A stretch of DNA of 11,395 bases from Leucothrix mucor. Its GTDB lineage: Bacteria > Pseudomonadota > Gammaproteobacteria > Thiotrichales > Thiotrichaceae. The stretch's first letter is position 1, and every line of letters begins with the position of its first letter. Positions 1-6,490 of this stretch are shown here, one piece after another. The position numbers were made by a program, and so were the translations under genes. The notes below the pieces were generated by a model. The model saw only the letters and a list, made by a program, of their open reading frames with translations, did no database searches and was not told where the DNA came from. The DNA lies in NCBI GenBank assembly GCA_011322515.1, contig DRMS01000275.1, positions 1-11,395 on the forward strand, given 5' to 3'.

Positions 1-909
1 GCCAGGTTTTACTAATTCTAAATGATCAACAACTTTAGCTATCTTGTGAGACTTAGCGACAGAATAAGCACTTTTAGGGGTAACTTTATACTTACCACCA
101 TCCACTGGGTTTGCCTTAACGTAGCGATCGGCTTCTGCTTTTGTGTTAAAAGAAGCCACTTCAGATTTATTTAGCAACACCTTATAGCTTGTCTTTGATG
201 CAACAAAGTCAGTCGCTTCCTTTTCCGTTGGGTATTTTTCAACGATCTTTTCACCCATCAGGCCTAACTTAAGGACATTATACGTTAGCTTTTCTTCTAA
301 CGCTTTGTTAGCAGCTTCTTCTGAAGTGAATGACTCATGGGCATGGCCACCCTGTATTAGATCATAACGAAAAACAGGGTTTTGAGTACCTTGCAGATAA
401 GACAATATATTCGGCATACCAACGCTAGCAAAGACCGTATTATTGACACCAAAGGGACGTGAGCTGTCCGTATAGAAACCCTTTAGGTAATTATAAATCC
501 AATCAGTACCACGTGAACGACCAATGAGTGACAAATCTGGAGGTGCTGTGCCAAACCACTTTGCGGCATCCTTAGCGGGGATAGCGTTTGTCATTAAAGA
601 GCCCGTTTTAGTGGGTTCATCATCTTCATCACGGGTAAAGATAATAGCCTCAATATCTTTAACAGTAACGCCTGTATCCGCAGCGACACGGTTATAGCGA
701 CTGAACTTTAAAGAATGACATCCCTGACAATAATTAGTGAAGTATTTTGCACCACGCAAAAGACTCATTTTATCATGAACATCAACATCAGCGGGCTCTA
801 AATGAACACCCGCACTATTTGCATTTGCTAGAGGAGAGGCAATAAAAGTTGCCATAATTCCTGTAAAAAGCATTTTGATAAATATTTTCTTCATCGTATT
901 AACCTTCAT
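1..909 (-). CDS. petC: Cytochrome c1, heme subunit of cytochrome bc1 (partial, C-terminus off the left edge)
   Basis: This is the c-type heme subunit of ubiquinol–cytochrome c reductase; it passes electrons from the Rieske cluster to a periplasmic cytochrome c. 303 codons are visible and the frame is open to the edge. Numbered from the ATG at 909, there is a signal peptide (KKIFIKMLFTGI…, ending near ANA), a heme-binding CQGCH at 61–65, the conserved PPDLSLIGR stretch, and axial Met165 in SVGMPN. The last visible residues (LELVKPG) match the stretch that normally precedes the C-terminal membrane anchor. Between Met165 and that stretch lies an extra ~100-residue segment, about residues 189–290, made of three diverged repeats and not usual in the family. 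Start choice: ATG 909 overlaps the petB stop as ATGA and has GAGGG 7 nt upstream. ATG 894, with AAGG 8 nt upstream, gives a shorter and more typical signal peptide and is an equally credible start. It is the third gene of petABC. Confidence 0.95.
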   Translation of the reverse strand, partial: MKVNTMKKIFIKMLFTGIMATFIASPLANANSAGVHLEPADVDVHDKMSLLRGAKYFTNYCQGCHSLKFSRYNRVAADTGVTVKDIEAIIFTRDEDDEPTKTGSLMTNAIPAKDAAKWFGTAPPDLSLIGRSRGTDWIYNYLKGFYTDSSRPFGVNNTVFASVGMPNILSYLQGTQNPVFRYDLIQGGHAHESFTSEEAANKALEEKLTYNVLKLGLMGEKIVEKYPTEKEATDFVASKTSYKVLLNKSEVASFNTKAEADRYVKANPVDGGKYKVTPKSAYSVAKSHKIAKVVDHLELVKPG

Positions 910-2297
910 CCTGTTACCCTCGCTGGAACCTCTTTCTCTGTATTACAACGACCAACGAGTAGTGGCAATAACAAAGTGGATGCTAAATAAGTTGCTGGTA
1001 TTGCTAGCATCATCCAGAAATAATAACGTTGAGGTCCTGTGAAGCTCTCACTCCAACGTAACGAGTCTGTTAATAGAACCAGCGCTCCAAGTGCAATAAA
1101 CCAAATAAGATACATCGCTCTCTTTTTAGGGTAACTATGTGCAATCGTCACCAAGAAGAAGAGGAAGTATATTTGTGTTGCGCGTGTCCCTAATTCACGG
1201 AAAAAGTCCGTGACAGGCATTACACCCAAATAACCTAAGACCAAGAAGAAAATGGCAAACCAGATAATATTAAGCTTGTGTGCTGTGTTTCTATAACGAA
1301 TCGATTTAATTGGGTTTTTATCCAACCAAGGAAGGATAAATAATACCGCAATTGCACCAAACATGGCTAAGGTTCCATACCAAGGATCAGGAACGGCACG
1401 TAGTACGGTGTAAAATGGAGTGAAATACCAGACTGGAGCAATATGCTCAGGGGTCTTCAATGGGTTCGCAGGTTCAAAATTAGCATGTTCAAGGAAGTAG
1501 CCACCGCCTTCTGGTATAAAGAACAAGATAGCAAAGAACACCATTAAGAACACGATCACACCTGCAATGTCTTTCACACTGTAGTAAGGGTGAAATGGGA
1601 TGCCATCTAAAGGAATACCATTTTTATCTTTCTGCTTTTTTATTTCAACGCCATCTGGGTTGTTAGAACCGACAACGTGCAATGCAACGATATGTACAAA
1701 AACCAAACCAACCAAGATCAATGGTACAGCAATAACATGGAATGCGAAGAAACGGTTTAGCGTAGGGTCAGAGATAACAAAGTCACCCCGAATGGTGGTA
1801 GACAGCAAATCACCAATATAAGGGACGGTATTAAATAGGTTGATAATCACCTGAGCGCCCCAGAAAGACATTTGACCCCAAGGAAGTAAGTATCCCATAA
1901 AGGCTTCAGCCATCAAGGCAAGGTAAATTGCCATACCAATTAACCAAACTAATTCACGCGGTCCTTTAAAAGAGCCGTAAAGTAATCCTCGGAACATATG
2001 CAGGTAGACGACAACAAAGAATAATGATGCCCCTGTGGAATGCATATAGCGTATAAACCAGCCTCCTGGTACATCCCGCATAATATATTCAACGGAAGTA
2101 AAGGCTAGCATGGTGTCAGGCTTATAGTGCATGGTGAGCAAGATGCCTGTGACGATTTGTAAAACGAGTACCAGCATGGCTAATGAGCCAAAAAAGTACC
2201 AAGCATTAAAATTTTTCGGTGCGTAATATTGCGCTAGATGTTCATTCCATACTTTACTTAAAGGGAAACGATCATCAATCCAATTGACTAGGCTCAT
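906..2297 (-). CDS. petB: Cytochrome b subunit of the cytochrome bc1 complex
   Basis: This is the membrane core of the bc1 complex; it carries hemes bL and bH and both quinone sites. The likely heme ligands are His86/His100 in the second helix and His187/His202 in the fourth. The 15-residue spacing of the second pair fits gammaproteobacterial homologues as I recall them. The Qo-site tetrad is PVWY at 288–291 (PEWY in mitochondria and Rhodobacter). The protein has 463 residues where about 400–430 is usual. The excess lies near the C-terminus: after IYFLFF (~377–382) come two further hydrophobic segments (~395–411 and ~428–449), then a family-like tail ending VPARVTG. The start is well supported: AAGGAGGT lies ~7 nt upstream inside the end of petA, and the petA stop overlaps by one base (TAATG). 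The stop TGA overlaps the proposed petC ATG. Translational coupling across the operon is therefore likely. Confidence 0.97.
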   Translation of the reverse strand: MSLVNWIDDRFPLSKVWNEHLAQYYAPKNFNAWYFFGSLAMLVLVLQIVTGILLTMHYKPDTMLAFTSVEYIMRDVPGGWFIRYMHSTGASLFFVVVYLHMFRGLLYGSFKGPRELVWLIGMAIYLALMAEAFMGYLLPWGQMSFWGAQVIINLFNTVPYIGDLLSTTIRGDFVISDPTLNRFFAFHVIAVPLILVGLVFVHIVALHVVGSNNPDGVEIKKQKDKNGIPLDGIPFHPYYSVKDIAGVIVFLMVFFAILFFIPEGGGYFLEHANFEPANPLKTPEHIAPVWYFTPFYTVLRAVPDPWYGTLAMFGAIAVLFILPWLDKNPIKSIRYRNTAHKLNIIWFAIFFLVLGYLGVMPVTDFFRELGTRATQIYFLFFLVTIAHSYPKKRAMYLIWFIALGALVLLTDSLRWSESFTGPQRYYFWMMLAIPATYLASTLLLPLLVGRCNTEKEVPARVTG

Positions 2298-2893
2298 TAT
2301 GCAACCTCCTTACTTTCGCCCACTAAAATAGTGGTGTCATTTTTGTAGTAATAAGGCGGTACTTCCAAATTTGTTCCAGCAGGAGAACCTTTCATGACAC
2401 GCCCTGACATATCATAGCGTGAACCATGACAAGGGCAATACCAACCACCTGGCCAGCTAGCGCCTAAGTCAGCGGGTGCAAGTTCAGGACGATAGCTTGG
2501 AGAGCATCCCAGATGAGTACAAATACCAATCAGTACTAAGTATTGTTCTTTAATGGAGCGATGAATGTTTTGTGCATAAGCGGGTTGCTGTGACTCGACC
2601 TCTGAATCAGCATCCTTCAATTTAGAATCAACACTAGGAAGTTTCGCAATCATCTCTGGCGTGCGATTGACAATCCAAACGGGTTTACCCTGCCAAATAA
2701 CAGTAATCAGCTGACCTGTCTCAATTTTAGAAATATTGACCTCTACAGGTGCACCTGCCGCCAAGGCGCGCGCACTTGGTGTCAACGACATGACAAAGGG
2801 GGTCGCCATTGCCGCTGTCCCTACTGCACCCACTACCGAGGTTGCTGCAACAAGAAAGCGTCGACGACCCTTATCTACTTTTGAACTTGCCAT
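2297..2893 (-). CDS. petA: Rieske iron–sulfur subunit of cytochrome bc1
   Basis: This [2Fe-2S] protein takes an electron from quinol at the Qo site of cytochrome b and delivers it to cytochrome c1. At 198 residues it has the usual size for bacterial PetA. The N-terminus has a twin-arginine signal (RRRFLVAA around 10–17) followed by a hydrophobic stretch to ~35. In this family that stretch normally stays as the membrane anchor. Cluster-binding boxes are CTHLGC at 125–130 and CPCHGS at 153–158. The ligands are Cys125, His127, Cys153 and His156, and Cys130/Cys155 form the expected disulfide. It is the first gene of petABC; its TAA shares one base with the petB ATG. A GGGAG sequence sits ~9–10 nt before the ATG. 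Upstream is ~370 bp of AT-rich non-coding DNA, so the operon promoter probably lies there. The ribosomal protein genes that precede petA in many relatives are not seen. Confidence 0.97.
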   Translation of the reverse strand: MASSKVDKGRRRFLVAATSVVGAVGTAAMATPFVMSLTPSARALAAGAPVEVNISKIETGQLITVIWQGKPVWIVNRTPEMIAKLPSVDSKLKDADSEVESQQPAYAQNIHRSIKEQYLVLIGICTHLGCSPSYRPELAPADLGASWPGGWYCPCHGSRYDMSGRVMKGSPAGTNLEVPPYYYKNDTTILVGESKEVA

Positions 2894-3266
2894 TAAGACT
2901 CACTCCCGAAAATTAATAAAAATGAATAATTGCATATGAATCATAAAATTGTACGACTTATCTGCAATCAAAATAATACGAAAAAAGACAATTACTTTTT
3001 ATTTTTATTTACAATTGAGCTTTTGGTGCAGGGCTTAGAAAAATAATGTCGATAACTATATATAATGCAAGTTAGCGTATCAGCATTACTTCCTTCACAT
3101 TCCTTAATTCAGCTTAAAAATCAGCCTTTTTCTTAAGCATATAAGTAACCGCTTAAATGGCTGGTATCCTCGCTTATGTTGCCAGTAAGGTCAAGATGTA
3201 ATCTTTGACTCACCCACAAAAAGCACATAAAGAAGTCTACTATATCCCAAAGAGAATAGAGTAATC
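2894..3266. other. Non-coding spacer between petA and the DUF6122-like remnant
   Basis: This is 373 bp of AT-rich DNA with no credible gene on either strand. It should hold the petA leader and promoter. The only other structure I see is a weak inverted repeat, TTAAGC (3133–3138) and GCTTAA (3151–3156) with a 12-nt spacer. It lacks a T-run and is not convincing as a terminator for the gene ending at 3267. Confidence 0.5.
2940..2967 (-). promoter_or_regulatory. Candidate sigma70-type promoter for petABC
   Basis: On the minus strand, TTGCAG (2962–2967) and TATGAT (2940–2945) are separated by 16 bp. This lies about 50 bp upstream of the petA start in AT-rich DNA. The -35 match is poor, and a rival -10-like TACAAT lies at 2948–2953. 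This is a position-based guess. Confidence 0.25.
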
Positions 3267-3602
3267 TTATGGCAGGTAAGCGTGATACCAAACACCATTA
3301 TTTATCTGGCAATCTATAGAGTCCAGTAGCATATGGATGATTAAGCCAATACCAATAATTCGCAGATTGCGTAATTTAGGCAAAAAACACATAAATAGAT
3401 AAATTGAAATAGCGATAAAGCTATGCAGGGGATGAAAGCCAACACTACAGCGTGTTGGGTCGTAGATAGGAGTAGCAAGAAGATGGTCTGCATCAACTAG
3501 CATGGTTGCTATTAGTAAAAAATAGGCAAGCTTCCAGTCTGAGCGGAAGAATATTCCGACTATAATAGCGGGAACGATAAAATGATAGGCTATATGTAAG
3601 AT
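3267..3602 (-). pseudogene. DUF6122-like small membrane protein, apparently without its start codon
   Basis: The frame is open from 3638 to the stop at 3267 and encodes a small hydrophobic protein of ~111 residues. It contains LHIAYHFIVPA, TMLVDADHLLATPIYDP, RCSVGFHPLHS and, near the end, GLIIHMLLDSIDC. I recognise this pattern as DUF6122, a family of ~110-residue putative membrane proteins of unknown function rich in His/Asp motifs. Family members usually begin with Met-Leu-His. Here the codon before LHIAYHF is ATC (3602–3600) rather than ATG. An AAGGA sequence still stands about 5 nt upstream, suggesting a point loss of the start codon. The upstream ATG in AAGGATG is in another frame and hits a stop after six codons. 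The first in-frame ATG (3503) would remove ~33 residues including the first helix. It is either a recent pseudogene or a gene using a rare AUC start. The family call is from memory. Confidence 0.6.
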
Positions 3603-3660
3603 ATATACATCCTTGTTTCGATGGTGGCAAAGGGAGTTTTAAGAAATAACGTTGGTCATA

Positions 3661-3808
3661 TTACGCAGATTTTTTATTTCTGGTCGGATTATCTGAAGAG
3701 GTGTCTAAGGCTATATCGTTAGGAATGAGTACGGAATAATCAAAGGTGTGGGTAACGATATGACCTAAATGCAGTCAAAAAAAGCATCTGTATGGTCGTA
3801 AAACTCAT
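3661..3808 (-). pseudogene. Short unrecognised ORF with strong RBS, probably frameshifted
   Basis: From ATG 3808, behind an excellent AGGAGGAG, a 22-codon frame (MSFTTIQMLFLT…) runs to TGA at 3740. The neighbouring frame then stays open to TAA at 3661, reading HLGHIVTHTFDYSVLIPND and ending RNKKSA. Dropping one base around 3770 would join the two into a ~48-residue protein. I do not recognise either part. It lies just upstream of, and in the same direction as, the DUF6122-like remnant, so the two may once have been an operon. It could also be a genuine 22-residue peptide or leader. Confidence 0.35.
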
Positions 3809-3814
3809 AACAAA

Positions 3815-3822
3815 CTCCTCCT
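3815..3822 (-). promoter_or_regulatory. Consensus Shine–Dalgarno (AGGAGGAG) before the short ORF at 3808
   Basis: The minus strand reads AGGAGGAG, ending 6 nt before ATG 3808. It is the best ribosome-binding match in this intergenic region, which argues that something translated began here. Confidence 0.5.
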
Positions 3823-3896
3823 AATTATCAAACTGTGCTATTAATACCAACGAAATTCCAGTCATAACACATTGCGATAAATCAAGAAGTAGTATA

Positions 3897-5303
3897 ATGA
3901 CCCAAACCATTAATCTTCCCTATTTTGAAAATTCTGCTGACTTATTCAGCCAACTTGCTGATCGTGAATGGAGTATTTTTTTAGATAGTGGCTTCCCCTC
4001 TGAAAGCGCTGGTCGTTATGATATTTTAGCTAGCGAACCTATTGCTACTATTATTAGTGATGCAAAGACAAGCATTGTATCAAGCGGCTCATCCGACAAA
4101 CAGTACTCTTCTACGTCTCCATTTGATGTATTGCGCTCCATCATTAAACACTATACACCCGACAATAATAATGGCGATAGTTATCTACCATTTCAGGGAG
4201 GGGCACTGGGCTATTTAAGCTATGATTTAGCACGCACTATTGAAAAACTCCCCAATCTTGCTGACGATAATGAGCAATTGCCCGATATGGCAATAGGTAT
4301 CTACACATGGGCGGTTATTGTTGATCATAAACAAAAAAAAAGTTATTTGACGGGGGAGGTAAAACGGAAAAATCCACACTGGTCTTGGCAACAGCTTATT
4401 AAAATATTTAGCCAGCCTCCTGCGATGTTTCAGGCGGATAATAATAAATTCATTGTCACTAGCGCAGTTAAATCTAATTTTGATTATGCACAGTACCGCA
4501 GTGCTTTTAAGCGTATAAAACGCTATATTCTTGCGGGTGACTGCTATCAAATTAACCTTACCCAACGTTTTTCAGCTTCTGCTAATGGCAATCCTTGGGA
4601 TGCCTATCAGCAATTAAGAAAGCTAAACCCTGCTCCATTTTCTGCTTATATTAACACCCCTTTTGGGCAAATTCTTAGCTCATCACCCGAACGCTTTCTA
4701 CAAGTAGAGAGAAATAAGGTTGAAGCTAAGCCAATAAAAGGCACGCGCCCACGATCAGATGATCCCATGCGAGATAAACAACAAATAACAAGCCTTCAAG
4801 CAAGCCTTAAAGACCGCGCTGAAAATATTATGATTGTTGATTTACTGCGTAATGATATTAGTCGTGTTTGCAAAATAGGTAGTGTTAGCGTACCGCGTTT
4901 ATTTGAAGTTGAAAATTATACCACGGTACATCATTTGGTTAGCACCATACAAGCAACGCTAGCCAACAATAAAGATACAATTGACCTATTAAAAGCCTGT
5001 TTTCCTGGAGGTTCTATCACAGGCGCACCTAAAATTCGCGCAATGGAAATTATTGAAGAATTAGAACCTGATCGACGTGGGATTTATTGTGGATCAATTG
5101 GTTATATTGATTTTAATGGCAATATGGATACCAATATTGCCATCCGCACCTTGGTTTATAATCAAAATATAATTCGCTTTTGGGTTGGGGGTGGAATTGT
5201 TCATGATTCTGAACTTGATGCGGAATATCAGGAGACATTTGATAAAGGTAAGCCATTGTTGGAGTTGCTGGATAACCTTACGAATAAACCCTTAAAACAA
5301 TAA
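3897..5303 (+). CDS. pabB: Aminodeoxychorismate synthase component I
   Basis: This enzyme converts chorismate plus ammonia (normally from the glutaminase PabA) to 4-amino-4-deoxychorismate, the precursor of p-aminobenzoate and folate. At 468 residues it has the normal length for monofunctional PabB. The N-terminal domain (~1–180) includes IFLDSGFPS and GRYDILASEP. The chorismate-binding domain (~195–460) contains CYQINLTQRF, SSSPERFL, PIKGTRPR at 279–286, DLLRNDISRVC and PGGSITGAPKIRAMEII from ~370. Lys281 in PIKGT marks PabB and supplies the catalytic lysine; anthranilate synthase TrpE has PIAGT there. No pabA lies next to it, so the glutaminase must be encoded elsewhere. It is the only plus-strand gene here and converges on truA. 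The Shine–Dalgarno is weak (AAGAAG ~7 nt before the ATG). No fused pabC lyase domain follows. Confidence 0.95.
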   Translation: MTQTINLPYFENSADLFSQLADREWSIFLDSGFPSESAGRYDILASEPIATIISDAKTSIVSSGSSDKQYSSTSPFDVLRSIIKHYTPDNNNGDSYLPFQGGALGYLSYDLARTIEKLPNLADDNEQLPDMAIGIYTWAVIVDHKQKKSYLTGEVKRKNPHWSWQQLIKIFSQPPAMFQADNNKFIVTSAVKSNFDYAQYRSAFKRIKRYILAGDCYQINLTQRFSASANGNPWDAYQQLRKLNPAPFSAYINTPFGQILSSSPERFLQVERNKVEAKPIKGTRPRSDDPMRDKQQITSLQASLKDRAENIMIVDLLRNDISRVCKIGSVSVPRLFEVENYTTVHHLVSTIQATLANNKDTIDLLKACFPGGSITGAPKIRAMEIIEELEPDRRGIYCGSIGYIDFNGNMDTNIAIRTLVYNQNIIRFWVGGGIVHDSELDAEYQETFDKGKPLLELLDNLTNKPLKQ

Positions 5304-5308
5304 TTGCG

Positions 5309-5419
5309 TAAAAATACAGAGCATGCCAAGAAAAGATAACTTACCTTGAGAGCACACGAAGAAACTGAAGAAAAACAATTTCATCTCATAAAGATGCAGA
5401 GTACGCCAAGAAAAGACAA
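5309..5419. repeat. Direct repeat pair of ~31 bp, 80 bp apart
   Basis: Copy 1 (5309–5339) and copy 2 (5389–5419) align without gaps at an exact 80-bp offset. They share the cores AGAG and GCCAAGAAAAGA and differ at only a few bases, mostly transitions. Both are non-coding and sit directly after the pabB stop. The second copy also forms the left arm of the hairpin at 5383–5455, so this looks like a partly duplicated dispersed element. Confidence 0.6.
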
Positions 5420-5455
5420 GAAACCTCTTCTGTGTACTTTATGTCTTTGTGAGAG
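5383..5455. repeat. Imperfect inverted repeat (hairpin element) between pabB and truA
   Basis: The left arm 5383–5406 and right arm 5432–5455 are inverted complements over 24 bp with 17 exact matches. The shared cores are GTACT, TCTTT and TGAGA. All but the outermost mismatch are transitions, so several could form G·U pairs in RNA. The loop is 25 nt. The position between two converging genes allows a termination role, but the form resembles dispersed hairpin repeats seen in many gammaproteobacterial and cyanobacterial intergenic regions. Confidence 0.5.
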
Positions 5456-5480
5456 AACTATTTTTGGTATCCAAAGGACG

Positions 5481-5504
5481 TAGCAATCCTGCCTTAAGTT
5501 GCTA
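5481..5504 (-). terminator. Weak inverted repeat downstream of truA
   Basis: TAGCAA (5481–5486) and TTGCTA (5499–5504) are perfect 6-bp arms with a 12-nt loop, 11 nt beyond the truA stop. There is no T-run, so it is only a possible 3'-end structure for truA. Confidence 0.25.
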
Positions 5505-5514
5505 GCCTATATTT

Positions 5515-6297
5515 TTACACTACAAATTTTGGAGATTGATTATTTTTGGGAATTTGATATTTTTCGGGATAACTGACGCTGACAAAATACAATCCACAGG
5601 CTGGTGCAGTTACACCCGCTTTAGTACGATCTTTTATTGCTAATAATTCTACAAACCATTGCGGTGATTTTATTCCCAGCCCCACATCAAATAAGCTACC
5701 AACAATATTTCTTACCATATGATGCAGGAAGGCATTGGCACAAATATCGATAGTAATATAATCACCATTGCGAGTTATTTTAATTTCTTTAATCTCACGA
5801 TTTGCATGCCTTGCCTGACAACTCGAAGCGCGAAAGCTGGAATAATCCATTTCACCAATGAGATTATCTGCCGCTTGTTGCATTTTTCTCTCGTCCAACA
5901 AGGAGTGAAACCAAGCCACACGCTGATGCAACAATGCAGGACGTGCTTTTCTATTTAAAATAATATAACGATAACGCCTATCCAAGGCTGAAAAGCGTGC
6001 ATGAAAATCATTATCAACTACTTTTACCCATTGAAAAGAAATGCTGAATGGAAGATTGGTATTTCCACCTAATAGCCATGCTTTATCATTACGGTCAGAG
6101 TCAGATTCAAAATGTATCACCTGACCTATTCCGTGCACACCGCTATCTGTTCGACCCGCACAGACAACCTCAACAGAGTGGTTTGCTACTTTTGATAATG
6201 ATTTCTCAACTTCTTCTTGCACTGAGGGTGCATGCGATAGTTTTTGCCAACCACAATAGGGTGTTCCATCATATTCTACACAAAGTGCATATTTCAT
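5515..6297 (-). CDS. truA: tRNA pseudouridine(38-40) synthase TruA
   Basis: This cytoplasmic enzyme isomerises uridines 38–40 in the anticodon arm of many tRNAs to pseudouridine. Numbered from ATG 6297 it has 260 residues, normal for TruA. The opening MKYALCVEYDGTPYCGWQ is typical. The catalytic Asp is Asp51 within CAGRTDSGVHG. Other family landmarks are RRYRYIILNR, DYSSFRASSCQ, FLHHMVRNIVGSL and the closing GLYFVSVSY. An upstream in-frame TTG at 6324 would add nine unusual residues and is less likely; ATG 6297 has only a short GAG ~5 nt upstream. It follows fimV as in Pseudomonas, but a strong hairpin lies between the two. truA may therefore depend on read-through or on a promoter in the AT-rich 6356–6490 spacer, where I see no convincing one. 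trpF, which often follows truA, is absent. Confidence 0.95.
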   Translation of the reverse strand: MKYALCVEYDGTPYCGWQKLSHAPSVQEEVEKSLSKVANHSVEVVCAGRTDSGVHGIGQVIHFESDSDRNDKAWLLGGNTNLPFSISFQWVKVVDNDFHARFSALDRRYRYIILNRKARPALLHQRVAWFHSLLDERKMQQAADNLIGEMDYSSFRASSCQARHANREIKEIKITRNGDYITIDICANAFLHHMVRNIVGSLFDVGLGIKSPQWFVELLAIKDRTKAGVTAPACGLYFVSVSYPEKYQIPKNNQSPKFVV

Positions 6298-6327
6298 ATT
6301 GGCTCTATTAAATATTATAAACAATAA

Positions 6328-6355
6328 AAAAGGTCAGATAAAAATCTGACCTTTT
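6328..6355 (-). terminator. Intrinsic terminator after fimV
   Basis: A perfect 12-bp stem (6328–6339 with 6344–6355; core GGTCAGAT/ATCTGACC) closes a 4-nt AAAA loop. On the minus strand the stem runs into TTTTTT. It lies 136 bp after the fimV stop and only ~30 bp before the truA ATG. The A/T-rich flanks are symmetrical, so it could also work in the opposite direction, though no plus-strand gene leads into it. Confidence 0.8.
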
Positions 6356-6490
6356 AGATAATACCTTTGCCAATTTAATTCTAAAAATTAAATTTCTATT
6401 CTTATATAAATTAACAAATTAAGTTCTAAAAAAGTAAAAAAATTAGCATTTTTCTATTTTTTTGAGGGTATTGTTTAGAACTAAAAGTTA

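Noticed and set aside
3133..3156. TTAAGC…GCTTAA as a terminator
   Set aside because: The stem is only 6 bp with a 12-nt spacer and no T-run, which is expected by chance in AT-rich DNA.
3893..3898. Perfect TATAAT on the plus strand as a pabB promoter
   Set aside because: It overlaps the pabB ATG, so transcription would begin inside the gene. The best -35-like TTGCGA is only 15 bp away.
4227..4565. Minus-strand frame of 112 codons
   Set aside because: It overlaps the well-supported pabB coding region and shows no recognisable motif.
3897..5303. Identification as anthranilate synthase TrpE
   Set aside because: The active-site motif is PIKGT with the PabB-specific lysine, not PIAGT, and no trp genes are nearby.
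5309..5419. CRISPR-like repeat array
   Set aside because: There are only two imperfect copies with one spacer, no cas genes, and the second copy is part of a hairpin.
6298..6324. Upstream TTG start for truA
   Set aside because: It would add nine residues not seen in TruA and would start against the terminator stem. ATG 6297 gives the family-typical N-terminus.
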